Shown piece by piece: positions 18,301 to 23,396 of a DNA stretch of 32,385 bases. The notes under the pieces were generated by a model. The model did not search any database. It saw nothing but the letters and a program-made list of their open reading frames with translations, and was not told where the DNA came from. How positions within the stretch are numbered: position 1 is the stretch's first letter; each line of letters starts with the position of its first letter. Position numbers and translations under genes: made by a program. This DNA comes from JAXJQF01 sp036311285 (GTDB lineage Bacteria; Pseudomonadota; Gammaproteobacteria; Enterobacterales; Succinivibrionaceae), in NCBI GenBank assembly GCA_036311285.1, contig JAXJQF010000012.1, forward strand, positions 1 to 32,385. Reading direction: 5' to 3'.

Positions 18301-19427
18301 ATAAGGTTGAAATTCAAAAGACAAGATTAAAAGATTCAACAATCGAAACATTTGAAGATACTCAATCAGCGATTAATGCAATGTGTGCTGATATGAGAGC
18401 TGCTGGAGCTATTATCACATCCAGCCAATTAGATTTTAAAGGCTCATGTGCTAAGGGGCGTTGCGACATTAGTGGCGATCCTCACGGCTCTCATGTTGGA
18501 AGCTATTTAATTCACATTGACGGTGTACCTAACTTGAGTTTTACTGATTTTAAACGAGGGATAAATTTAAAGAAGAATTATCCTATAAATGCCAATATTA
18601 AGAGAACGCAAAACGCAAGGCAATTTGCTCAGGAGTTAGGTACAGATAAAGCTCAATATGAAGCAAAATTGCGTCAAGAAGCTGGTGAAAAGCAAAAGCA
18701 ACAAGAAGCAATTACATCTAAATTAAATAGAGAGCTTGCTAGTTGTCCTCTTGCAGTTAATTCGCCATACTTAGCTTCTAAAGGTATACAAGCTACAAAA
18801 GGAGTATATGAATTGACTTCTTCAAGAGATAAATATACTTGTATTCCATTTACTAATATTGACGGCGTAATTACAACTAAGCAATACATTGACCATTCAA
18901 CAAATGCTAAACGTTTTGAAACAGGGGGAACAAAAACAGGTTCATTCCATGTAATAAACGGTAATGAGAATCTAGTTAAGAACAATTGTATTGTAATATG
19001 TGAGGGGTATGCTACGGGTAATAGCATAAATGCTGCTATTGCTGGAACAGCCGCAGTAGTTGTTGCAGGGGATTGTGGTAATTTATCAAATGTTGCTGGT
19101 GCAATAGCAAGTAAATATCCAGACAAATCAATAATATTTGCTTGTGATAATGACAGAAATAATGAAGTTAATATAGGTGTAGCTAAAGCCCAAGAAGCTC
19201 AGGCAATGCTAAAACAAAAGAATATTAATTCATTTATCGCAGTTCCACAATTTAATAGTATTGATAAAAGAACTGATTTTAACGATTTACATCAAAGTGA
19301 GGGATTAGATAAAGTTAAAACTATTATCGGTTCAAAGATTCAAGAAGCGTTAAAAACAAATCAAATAAAGCAGATGAAAAATGCTAATACGCAGAAAAAA
19401 CAACAAAGTGTTGGTGCTAGAAGATAG
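9393..19427 (+). CDS. Giant TraC-like polyvalent protein: ArdC zincin, adenine methyltransferase, SNF2 helicase, Toprim primase
   Basis: The protein has 3344 residues in one uninterrupted frame. In order: an ArdC-like N-terminus with zincin HELAH (173-177) and a downstream EEIIAELAS near 197; a DUF5710-like module (about 272-322); a disordered Ser/Asn/Arg/Gly linker (about 345-625); an N6-adenine methyltransferase with VLEPSCGIGN (820-829) and NVPF (886-889); an SNF2-type helicase with QVGAGKT near 1545-1551, DEAH at 1721-1724, ATGTPVSNN, and a C-terminal lobe with GTGVN and QREGRIIRQG; a long helical region; three more DUF5710-like modules (about 2780-2968); and a Toprim primase-like end with EGYATG (3204) and DND (3252-3254). 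RP4 TraC, the primase at this map position, also combines an ArdC-related N-terminus with an EGYATA primase motif. This looks like TraC with a methylase-helicase core inserted. Likely roles are antirestriction and DNA processing in the recipient. AAGGA precedes the ATG by eight bases. Confidence 0.9.
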   Translation: MNENITKQAKDLFDKVYNVNVGVVDQVKIPSLYVHEANKDFNFQVAGAKKLMSVAKEQGFTSQRWIVESELSKFGVTLKDNALGTVVQSERVKGQYYTVYNADQLLIPDDHFLKQDSEFRRNNLKDIINNYGVTIVEGVESSTRYNEYNEPIVSLPPKSSFQNEDSYYLTALHELAHSTVFELNRYNNVNQDVKAKEEIIAELASHNLLIENNVSDKSLVMQQSYEYISKWLFEAVKQYQLDTHDKQVEFLEDCIVEATKTTNLLKEKTHFNKNVIYLAFNNADEIACKEVKALNPKYDENHRAYILRDVDDLSKFAKFLPNEQNQEKVEEIKVPEQALEVEKEDNREQLADVNAINSNSPNVNKQEQFVNLGSTNVDSFSEALANETKEENVYEINRSGEDYNANAEDPDNTNSNDRSTNSHTDRVEDAGAIRAREGINQGTRLGDRGSEFGTVYSDRGTTGGNERESNGSDVRTDIENSRTRSVRSENDEMDSSRGQDELSNSYDSSGLVQSTIDGRRTDNSRETFTDRSESLGLGEVETNERKGNESIKGNASDSRGPTGIESDISSNNGNLQQSGATINEEVFTGSESRSNSTQQGMVGINEYESPTNRRNSENNVVEDTTNELIIDIDLWKHQRIYGEEKELAQNQQSNLEQEESHSSDELDNLEVRVVRGNDLKNVIPTIKPEPQTETIISEVNKVDFVIEDNDLDLAKGAKAKFADNVAAIKLLKQIESEERFATPSEQVTLSKYVGWGGLSNAFSADKEDWKNEYEELKSILTNDEYQSALESTTDSFYTDPKIINTMYQALENMGFKGGNVLEPSCGIGNFIGAMPTNMKANSNVWGVELDSISARIAKKLYPNQNIQNTGFQNTKINNFFDVAIGNVPFGRMTINSLQDKDLGRHKFAIHNYFFAKALKEVRPNGVIAFVTSTSTLDGSDQKARDYLATNADFLGAIRLPSSAFKANAGTDVVSDIIFLKKRESPRIDLNESELVSRSKYEESNVLINDYFKSHPEMILGTVEVGTNQFGNEVLKVKPSGNIEEQLDKAIQNIKGQYVENVAGMIDESDDLDSEVETIPALPDKENFTYSIIGNDVFYRVDDKMVKTKFIGKDLDRIKCLVRLADKLDEVNALNMQENTEENEAKLSVVQKELSDLYIDYQQTIKLSKGKVARLNDSRCEQIMSDDHRYYKLAGLEKFNNKGEFVGLSDVFTQRVMHNESRPHPTTPQEALLASIANTNAVDFNYMEQALDLTYTKEQIRDSLIESNDIYLAPELVGQLGENADQYCCYVTKEEYLSGDLVDKLELAKEAATQDSDFLRNVKDIQEKMPAKLSLDQIDFKLGSSWLPTEVVKDFICNHFELTEKAKQNLEVEQLPNGQWIVNIIDLPNHRELTGEDRYGEISGDIQLHEWGGNKLVAYDMRSGGAWRVSFNNFVENVCNQKHQRIYGEEKNPNGKYAIDNAKTSEWVRNKNELNDEFKNYIFDRPELCSMLENRYNSMYNRFVKRDYSGDKLSYDGINPNIRLKQHQKEAIERSLNGNTLFAHQVGAGKTFEMIASAMEAKRLGLASKSLIVTPKAVCKQTAIEISRLYPNANVLVTNEKNFKPKNRQKTLSRIANGNYDIILMTHENLERVRISQDYEVKYLNKRIEDLENTIVKARSNYDSFGTKKDSNGEEVAASRTIKELAAIEKQYRQSLKGILNKKTTNDVYSFEELGVDRLYIDEAHNYKNLYLPTLHGNIKGIGTTNSEKSNKFDMIVQYMNEKTDYKGVVFATGTPVSNNLTELFVMMRYLEPQVLKKLNIETLDQFLNTFGQVESAFELKAEGKWAEVVRLRKLTNIQEAMQVFGEVADIKTQKMLNLDVPNVKREYIVADRSSIQAALMKDIEKRAKDIHDGKVDPSEDNFLKITSDGRKLSLDPRLLDPTLPDDPNSKVNMMISNVVDIYNKGSEQKSTQIIFSDLGVPRDANRNVDDLSEDELLEQSSFNVYDDIVDKLVANGIPRDEIAIVHDANTEAKREKLFKAVKDGDIRIILGSTQKLGTGVNIQDKLAAAHIVDVPWRPSDMEQREGRIIRQGNTNKEVKIYQYVTDSTFDSFMYQTLKNKQKFISQIMEGEIAGREVEDIDKSACNFEQISAMCSGDVRMLAQMTLRKDVETLQGLKVNYQRAMQAANNNVIATRQLVKKYTSDVNKYKSNAEHIINTKLTYHDVLDKEGNVVLNELGEKKTKPNYPEFVVTRGDKDVVIKNEKDINQFLSEIRKNVLPLSPLGMDIKIGRYRDFDIYACSLDESVFDSMQVKNILIAKRDNVEYELRFSKSEKSILELLNKDLEKNVISMYSSAVNNLSSSEASLEMYEIKQKNLIDKPTFTKANNEELIDKQTKLSLLDHNVHTYPAELWVKIDKINALRNGEAINVQDSDKIISSLEQFEKVYQGYEAKIMDVIRARLKSIDSSLSDEDLDEKLASINYSEDVIELVARDIQAAQNKSAVERSEEEQILADFDDQIVFNRALPESIKIEKTIEDVSLHEKAKKYINNEIKLINGYGAIARELGAVNDHGKWGISLAKYDERLKPLQDDEQYSVSEVKSMFSKDELAEKHILNAKPFLSKNRRTIDTICKALGYKDTVLNRYTVDKDTLIGMLNIVPRNKYGVLLVNNSKERTDLFEINNPKELFANAGAGLEKLFTEKDGKYYASVEVIKAMQSLIPQDLKENILLSYPNGKEGFDISVRKEDYIKQLKAENNTTEKKALNKQIEREKKTIKKELKAQNSVISRFYSGVKSMFSKDDKPNITIENGKMYFNKTTRANAKDLKKRGALWDSRVRKPYINLGKVDKNTLVSFSKYLTTEDKQKLIEAANINIALKNVANRTITNPVYMYIPFNEKEAFKSMNLGGVYDKESGLWKIESSIFDKNKDKLESWQQVEKDYVPKFNRVYFEVPAEMQKEFDSIGGKFDLENKKFYINKKLIEQNQDVLSKCNKVEIQKTRLKDSTIETFEDTQSAINAMCADMRAAGAIITSSQLDFKGSCAKGRCDISGDPHGSHVGSYLIHIDGVPNLSFTDFKRGINLKKNYPINANIKRTQNARQFAQELGTDKAQYEAKLRQEAGEKQKQQEAITSKLNRELASCPLAVNSPYLASKGIQATKGVYELTSSRDKYTCIPFTNIDGVITTKQYIDHSTNAKRFETGGTKTGSFHVINGNENLVKNNCIVICEGYATGNSINAAIAGTAAVVVAGDCGNLSNVAGAIASKYPDKSIIFACDNDRNNEVNIGVAKAQEAQAMLKQKNINSFIAVPQFNSIDKRTDFNDLHQSEGLDKVKTIIGSKIQEALKTNQIKQMKNANTQKKQQSVGARR
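10573..11256 (+). CDS. Candidate gene overprinted inside the giant gene (+1 frame)
   Basis: A second frame stays open for 227 codons from ATG 10573 (235 from ATG 10549) to TAG 11256, across the disordered linker of the giant protein. AGAGG lies nine bases before 10573. The product reads like a soluble helical protein, rich in Glu, Gln, Leu, Lys and Met, with segments such as LTEEEQITAEKLLPIGANRW and WEKLKQMKEKEMKALRG. The main frame here is low-complexity Ser/Gly/Arg/Asn. Local G+C is near 45 percent in sampled lines against about 30 percent around it. No family recognised. Caution: a minus-strand frame of about 106 codons is also open here, so openness alone is weak evidence. Confidence 0.45.
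   Translation: MKSIEVAKIIMQMPKIQTILTQMTEVQTHTQTELKTQELSEQERELIKELGWEIEDLNLEQFTLIEEQQEEMRENLMVPMSEQILKIAEQEVLEVKTMKWIRQEDKTNFLTHMIVQGWFNRPLTEEEQITAEKLLPIGANRWAWEKLKQMKEKEMKALRGMLQTPEGRQELKAIFQATMETCNRVERQLMRKFLQEVNQEATPHSKEWLGLMNMSRLQTDEIVRTML
11298..11323 (+). repeat. 26-nt direct repeat A, copy 1
   Basis: This is identical over 26 bases to 13713-13738 and encodes KHQRIYGEE in the same frame. The copies are 2415 bp (805 codons) apart and bracket the methyltransferase domain and the region leading into the helicase. Confidence 0.95.
13713..13738 (+). repeat. 26-nt direct repeat A, copy 2
   Basis: Second copy of the sequence at 11298-11323, in the same frame, just before the helicase domain. 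The peptide KHQRIYGEE occurs in both places although the flanking residues differ. Confidence 0.95.
17127..17152 (+). repeat. 26-nt direct repeat B, copy 1
   Basis: This is identical over 26 bases to 17706-17731 and encodes VKSMFSKD in the same frame. The copies are 579 bp (193 codons) apart and bracket a Lys-rich helical segment before the C-terminal DUF5710-like modules. Confidence 0.95.
17706..17731 (+). repeat. 26-nt direct repeat B, copy 2
   Basis: Second copy of the sequence at 17127-17152, in the same frame, immediately before the first of three DUF5710-like modules. Confidence 0.95.
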
Positions 19428-19444
19428 CATAAATATATAATAGT

Positions 19445-19479
19445 ATAGGCTAGCAAGTTATTTGTTAGCCTATATTTTT
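19445..19479 (+). terminator. Rho-independent terminator of the tra operon
   Basis: ATAGGCTAGCAA (19445-19456) pairs with TTGTTAGCCTAT (19462-19473) with one G-U pair and a 5-base loop, followed by ATTTTT. It lies 18 bases after the giant gene and would separate it from the cargo genes. A TATAAT at 19483-19488 just after it may belong to a promoter for the next gene, though no good -35 is seen. Confidence 0.85.
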
Positions 19480-19521
19480 AAATATAATCTATAATTTACA
19501 CCAAAAGAAAAAGGATTGAAT

Positions 19522-20382
19522 ATGAAATTAAAAAAACTGATTAGTTTATTCTCTTTAGTAATTATTACTGGATGTAGTACAAGTCAAATTACTAAAGAGG
19601 AATGTATGAGTACAAATTGGGAAAAACAAGGACATTTAGATAGTTTAAAAGGGCGAAATATAGAAATTTTGAACTTTTATAAAAGCGAATGTGGCGATCA
19701 TGTTGTAGTTGACGAAATAGCATATATGAAAGGTAGAAAAGCAGGAGCTGAAGAATACTGTACTACAGATAAAGGCTACATTTTAGGCACTCTAAATAGT
19801 AAAAAAACAGATGTATGCCAGATGTCAAATAACTTTGACAAATATAATGAAGCTTATGAGCGAGGTTATACTGTATATTTTGCTAATTATCAATTAGATC
19901 AAATAAATAATTATATACAAAGTATTGATTATTATTTGACTTATGGTTATGCGAGAAATATACAAAAAGAGCTTATAGCAAACAGAGATTATTTATATAA
20001 GCTGAGAAAGATAGTTCAAAAGTATACAAAATACACATCTGAAAACGGTAAAAATTTTGATGTTAAATTAGAACGAAAAGACTTTTCTAATGAATACAAT
20101 AATATGCCATATCCTTATATGTTATCAAATGCTGAAAAGTTAGCAAATATGTACAATCAAGCAGAAGAAATAGCACATAAGATATACGAAACAAGACGTC
20201 AATTTGATCATCATAGATCAGATAAAAAAAATGACGATACACAAAGAAAATTACAGTGTTTAAGAACAGAGGAATACTGGTTAAGACAACAGATAGAAGA
20301 CTTGTCATACAAAGCTAAATACGAAGAAATAGACGGTTATATTAGACCAGAACTTTGTAATATAGATTATCATCATCGTTAA
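19522..20382 (+). CDS. DUF2799-type lipoprotein
   Basis: The 286-residue product has a lipoprotein signal peptide ending IITGC, so the lipid-bearing Cys is near residue 18. The next part has the DUF2799 pattern: a Cys-Met-Ser-Thr-Asn-Trp segment, then GHLDSLKG, YMKGRKAG, EEYCTTDKGYILG, and NEAYERGY. These modules are common in small envelope lipoproteins of gammaproteobacteria; their function is unknown. The C-terminal 150 residues are helical, charged and Tyr-rich, longer than in a plain DUF2799 protein. ATG 19522 is chosen over TTG 19516 because AAGGA sits at correct spacing. It is the first gene of the cargo block; surface or mating-related roles are guesses. Confidence 0.75.
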   Translation: MKLKKLISLFSLVIITGCSTSQITKEECMSTNWEKQGHLDSLKGRNIEILNFYKSECGDHVVVDEIAYMKGRKAGAEEYCTTDKGYILGTLNSKKTDVCQMSNNFDKYNEAYERGYTVYFANYQLDQINNYIQSIDYYLTYGYARNIQKELIANRDYLYKLRKIVQKYTKYTSENGKNFDVKLERKDFSNEYNNMPYPYMLSNAEKLANMYNQAEEIAHKIYETRRQFDHHRSDKKNDDTQRKLQCLRTEEYWLRQQIEDLSYKAKYEEIDGYIRPELCNIDYHHR

Positions 20383-20388
20383 TTTTTG

Positions 20389-20438
20389 TTGATCTGTGAA
20401 TACAGTGTGTTACAATGTATTATATATAATGTGTGTAA
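20389..20438 (+). promoter_or_regulatory. Promoter with dyad operator for the ribbon-helix-helix gene
   Basis: TTGATC (20389-20394), a 16-bp spacer and TACAAT (20411-20416) form one candidate promoter; TATAAT at 20425-20430 is another -10. A dyad covers this DNA: TTACA (20410-20414) and TGTAA (20434-20438) flank the perfect palindrome ATTATATATAAT (20419-20430). The encoded ribbon-helix-helix protein may bind it and repress its own gene. Confidence 0.5.
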
Positions 20439-20456
20439 ACATTAGAGAGGTTTGAT

Positions 20457-20666
20457 ATGAGTTTGTCCGTTACTGTTACTTTTAGGACATCCCCAGAGTT
20501 GAAAGAACGAATTACAAATCTTGCTAAGAAAACAAAAAGAAGTACAAGTTATTATTATAATTTGCTTTTGGAAGAGTATTTAGATGATCTAGAGAATATT
20601 TATTTGGCCGAACAAGAGCAAGTAAATATTCGAAAAGAAATTCAGAAGAATCAAAAAAAAGGATAA
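20457..20666 (+). CDS. Ribbon-helix-helix regulator, antitoxin-like, without a toxin
   Basis: This 69-residue protein begins with a strand SVTVTFRTSPELKERI and two helices, including KRSTSYYYNLLLEEYL, as in CopG/RelB-type ribbon-helix-helix proteins. The DDLENIYLAEQ segment is like that of RelB-type antitoxins. No toxin gene follows: the next frame, six bases on, encodes an exported protein. It is therefore probably a repressor derived from, or resembling, an antitoxin. GAGAGG lies six bases before the ATG. A dyad upstream (20410-20438) is its likely operator, so it may control itself and the two downstream exported proteins. Confidence 0.75.
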   Translation: MSLSVTVTFRTSPELKERITNLAKKTKRSTSYYYNLLLEEYLDDLENIYLAEQEQVNIRKEIQKNQKKG

Positions 20667-20672
20667 ATTGAA

Positions 20673-20951
20673 ATGAAAAAAATTATTATTGCTGGAGCCA
20701 TTGCATTATTTAGTGCAAGTGCTTACGCAGATTGCGAAGTTCAAAATGAAGAATTGTTGCTTTTACAGAGACAATTAGCTGACGTTGAAGCTGAAATTGT
20801 AAAAGCTAAAGCTGACTTTGAAGCAGACAAAGTTAAGAATACTTCTTTAGATAAAGAAATAACTAAACTTAAAAAAGCATTAAGACAAGCACAATTCGAT
20901 ATAAGACAGAGCAAAAATCAAGCAAAAATAATGTTTGGTGTAGATTTATAA
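20673..20951 (+). CDS. Small exported coiled-coil protein
   Basis: The 92-residue product has a clear signal peptide, MKKIIIAGAIALFSASAYA, cut before Asp. The mature part is almost entirely Glu/Lys/Leu/Ala-rich heptad-like helix, with one Cys just after the cleavage site. It should be periplasmic. No family is recognised. The 17 bases running from its ribosome site through its ATG (20659-20675) are identical to those of trbJ and trbC on the other strand, hinting that the gene or its leader came from the trb operon. It follows the regulator by six bases and precedes the small lipoprotein by nine. Confidence 0.7.
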   Translation: MKKIIIAGAIALFSASAYADCEVQNEELLLLQRQLADVEAEIVKAKADFEADKVKNTSLDKEITKLKKALRQAQFDIRQSKNQAKIMFGVDL

Positions 20952-20960
20952 GGGTAGATA

Positions 20961-21245
20961 ATGAAAAAGATAATAATTTCTCTATTTGTTGCTTCAATTT
21001 TTATTGTTGGATGTGGCGAAGATTGTTCTTTAATTGAACAAAATATATTAATGACAAAAAATCAAATTCAACTTAAGAAAGATGAATTAGCAAAAATCAA
21101 TAATAATGAGGAATGGTTAAAAATTAAGCCTGAAGTTGCTCAAAAAGAAAAAGAATCACTTGAATTAAAACAACAAGTAGATAAGTTAAAAAAAGAGGCA
21201 GATGAATTATCATTAAAGATAATTCAGTTATCAAGAAAAAGGTAG
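20961..21245 (+). CDS. Small lipoprotein, candidate entry-exclusion factor
   Basis: The 94-residue product has a lipoprotein signal ending IVGC (Cys18), followed by GEDC and a Lys/Glu/Leu-rich coiled coil to the end. Size and type recall RP4 TrbK, the small lipoprotein that excludes entry of a second plasmid. Here trbK is missing from its usual place between trbJ and trbL, while this gene lies just beyond the end of the trb operon on the opposite strand. No sequence identity to TrbK is claimed. The gene resembles its upstream neighbour in layout (signal, Cys pair, coiled coil), which may reflect duplication. AAGGGTAGATA provides a ribosome site. Confidence 0.65.
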   Translation: MKKIIISLFVASIFIVGCGEDCSLIEQNILMTKNQIQLKKDELAKINNNEEWLKIKPEVAQKEKESLELKQQVDKLKKEADELSLKIIQLSRKR

Positions 21246-21258
21246 TTCTAGATACTAG

Positions 21259-21286
21259 AAAAAGGCCTTACATTTTTATGTAAGGC
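21259..21286 (-). terminator. Distal terminator of the trb operon
   Basis: GCCTTACAT (21265-21273) and ATGTAAGGC (21278-21286) form a perfect 9-bp stem with a 4-base loop. On the minus strand the stem is followed by a C and five Ts. The plus strand has only an A-run after it, so it serves the minus strand. Confidence 0.8.
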
Positions 21287-21287
21287 A

Positions 21288-21326
21288 AAAACTTGCTACT
21301 AGATCACGGTTTTATAGTAGCAAGTT
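21288..21326 (-). terminator. Proximal terminator of the trb operon
   Basis: AACTTGCTACTA (21290-21301) and TAGTAGCAAGTT (21315-21326) form a perfect 12-bp stem with a 13-base loop, read first by polymerase leaving the trb operon. Its arm runs into TTTTT on the minus strand. Two hairpins in series suggest tight insulation of the converging operons. Confidence 0.75.
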
Positions 21327-21350
21327 AAACTTTCATAACGAAAGAATTTC

Positions 21351-22163
21351 TTATTTAACCTCGAAATAGTAAGGTTCTCCAAAAGTTTCATTATTAATTT
21401 TTATTTCTGCATAGTTTACTGTTTTGGTACAATTCTTAGGATTCCAATATGTTGTTCTTCCTTGATTATCGTAGGCATGAACACACTTTGTATCTTTAAC
21501 ATAGTGAGCATTTACAGTTTTGTTTTCAACACATTCGGTTTTAGTTTGAGGGATACCATATATTCCTGCTGAGCTATCATATTCCTTACTACCTGCATAA
21601 TACGTTTTATTTTCATATTTTGCACAATATGAATATGTTGGAATATAAGCTGCAATTCCTTCTTTTGAAGTAATTTGAGCGTTATCGTTAGCTACTGTAA
21701 CATTTGCATTTTTACTACAACCAGAAAAGCTTGGTAATGCAGATTTATGACGTAATATTCTTTTAATCATTGCTCTATGTGGTCCAGAGCAAGCAGAAGT
21801 TATAAAACCTTGAGGTAAACAAAGCCAAATACCACATTCATCGTCACCTTTATCATTAGATTCTTGAGCAATGGTGTTTTTTTGCTCGTCGGTTAAATTA
21901 GATGTATCAATGGAACTTTCTAATTCTTCAACTTTTGATAAATCATCATTATTAATACTGGAGTATATTAGTTCTTGTTTATCAGTAGAAAGTTGTGATG
22001 TTACATCCTGAATAGAAGTATTTTCTGCTTGAGCTCTTACTGTTGCAAGATCATTCATATTTATACTATGATTATTAGTATCTATTTTTGAATCAATATT
22101 TATGCCTGTGTTGGCATAGACAACACCACAGATCGACATCATTATTATCATAATTTTTTTCAT
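21351..22163 (-). CDS. TrbM-like Cys-rich periplasmic protein
   Basis: The 270-residue protein has a signal peptide ending VVYA. A polar, probably disordered stretch follows to about residue 105. The conserved-looking core is ECGIWLCLPQGF (Cys110, Cys115), then Cys125, a basic helix AMIKRILRHKSALP and Cys149. This spacing recalls TrbM-type transfer proteins (C-x4-C with LCL, then a Cys and a basic helix). RP4 trbM also follows trbL, but is shorter (about 195). The C-terminal 100 residues carry further Cys and Tyr/Asn and are not recognised. It is the last gene of the trb operon, 15 bases after trbL. Confidence 0.55.
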   Translation of the reverse strand: MKKIMIIMMSICGVVYANTGINIDSKIDTNNHSINMNDLATVRAQAENTSIQDVTSQLSTDKQELIYSSINNDDLSKVEELESSIDTSNLTDEQKNTIAQESNDKGDDECGIWLCLPQGFITSACSGPHRAMIKRILRHKSALPSFSGCSKNANVTVANDNAQITSKEGIAAYIPTYSYCAKYENKTYYAGSKEYDSSAGIYGIPQTKTECVENKTVNAHYVKDTKCVHAYDNQGRTTYWNPKNCTKTVNYAEIKINNETFGEPYYFEVK

Positions 22164-22178
22164 GTAATTAATCCTCTT

Positions 22179-23396
22179 TTACTTTGTAATTTTTTCTGAA
22201 TTTCTTTTTGCTGAAAATTTTTGTATTTTTGCTGATAAGGTATCTAATCCTGTTTTAGCTACAGATTTTACAGCACCACCAGTTCTAACAAATCCTGCCT
22301 TTATAGTTGAGCCAACAGCTGAAGTGGCTTTTACAGCTCCTGCATTTAAGGTTGAAGAGATTGTTGGTCCTTTTTCGCCGCCCATAATTGGTGTACTTGT
22401 TAGTTTTTTGTAGCCTCCAGCAATAGCTCCAGCAACAGCTAAGGCACCGATAGGAGAACCATTTGAGCCTGTACCACCAATTAAACTTGCGACTTTACCA
22501 GGAATGGACACAGTCAATACACCTATGATTAATATTTCAATAACAAAGAAAAGTAAGTTGGCAGTATTGTTAAAATAGTTTGTGCTCATACTTAACATAC
22601 TAATCACGCTATAATCTTGTGTAGCATTAACATAGTTTCTAACTAGCCCTACAGTTATAGACATCATAAGACCCAGTGCCAGAAATTCTATTGCGATACT
22701 AGCTAATTTTCTTAGGTATCCCATTGCTAACTCATTATTAACGCTTATACCTCCGAGAGCTAATGCAAAAGTTCCACACACAACAATGAAATATGTTGAA
22801 AGATAAAGAAGTACGTATTGAATCATAATTGCTATAAGAATAACTATTGCACATAAAAATAAAAATCCATTTATTAATATCGTATCGTAATCAAATATAG
22901 AGATTTTATCTAACCACTCTGTAAAAAGAAAAGCGATCTCTCCAATAAGTTCTTCCATTTTGACTAAGGTAGAACCATTTTCTAATGTTTCGCCTAATCC
23001 TATTTCAGTAGTTGAGGCTAATACATCTGGAATATCTTTTAGATATAATAAAACGGTGAAAAATACTCCACAAATCATAATAAACTTAATCAATTCAGTA
23101 CAAAATTGCTGAAAATTATGATCGCCAAAAAGTAAGCGAAATCCTACAAAAATTATATTGAAAACAATACAGTAGCTAAAAAATTTTTTTACAGCCGATT
23201 CAATTTTTTGGGTAGGAGCAGTAAATGCATTTTTGAAATCTTTTAGTATTTTCTTAGGGGCTTTGGCTATTAATTCTGCATTTCTTGAATTAGTTATTGT
23301 ATTATCTGCATAAGCAACATTAACTGTATTTAGTGCTGTAAAGGTTAAAACAGCACAAAAGACAAAAGTTAAAAGCTTGAAAAATTTAGTTTTCAT
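22179..23396 (-). CDS. trbL: TrbL, VirB6-like inner-membrane channel protein
   Basis: The 405-residue protein starts with a signal-like helix ending VAYA and has about six hydrophobic helices between residues 60 and 310, including FLFLCAIVILIAIMIQYVLL. The C-terminus is soluble, Gly/Ala/Lys-rich and basic. This matches TrbL/VirB6, the polytopic component through which DNA passes at the inner membrane. It is shorter than RP4 TrbL (528), mostly in the C-terminal tail. Its ATG overlaps the trbJ stop (TAATG), so translation is probably coupled and there is no room for trbK. Confidence 0.9.
   Translation of the reverse strand: MKTKFFKLLTFVFCAVLTFTALNTVNVAYADNTITNSRNAELIAKAPKKILKDFKNAFTAPTQKIESAVKKFFSYCIVFNIIFVGFRLLFGDHNFQQFCTELIKFIMICGVFFTVLLYLKDIPDVLASTTEIGLGETLENGSTLVKMEELIGEIAFLFTEWLDKISIFDYDTILINGFLFLCAIVILIAIMIQYVLLYLSTYFIVVCGTFALALGGISVNNELAMGYLRKLASIAIEFLALGLMMSITVGLVRNYVNATQDYSVISMLSMSTNYFNNTANLLFFVIEILIIGVLTVSIPGKVASLIGGTGSNGSPIGALAVAGAIAGGYKKLTSTPIMGGEKGPTISSTLNAGAVKATSAVGSTIKAGFVRTGGAVKSVAKTGLDTLSAKIQKFSAKRNSEKITK

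Noticed and set aside
18674..19126. Minus-strand 150-codon frame inside the giant gene
   Set aside because: Opposite the conserved Toprim region with EGYATG; no ribosome site and no recognisable motifs.
9393..19427. Giant gene as an assembly or annotation error joining several genes
   Set aside because: The frame is continuous, each domain has intact catalytic motifs, and no ribosome site with a clear in-frame start was seen at domain borders.
20457..20951. Toxin-antitoxin pair
   Set aside because: The first gene resembles an antitoxin, but the second has a signal peptide and coiled coil and no toxin fold.
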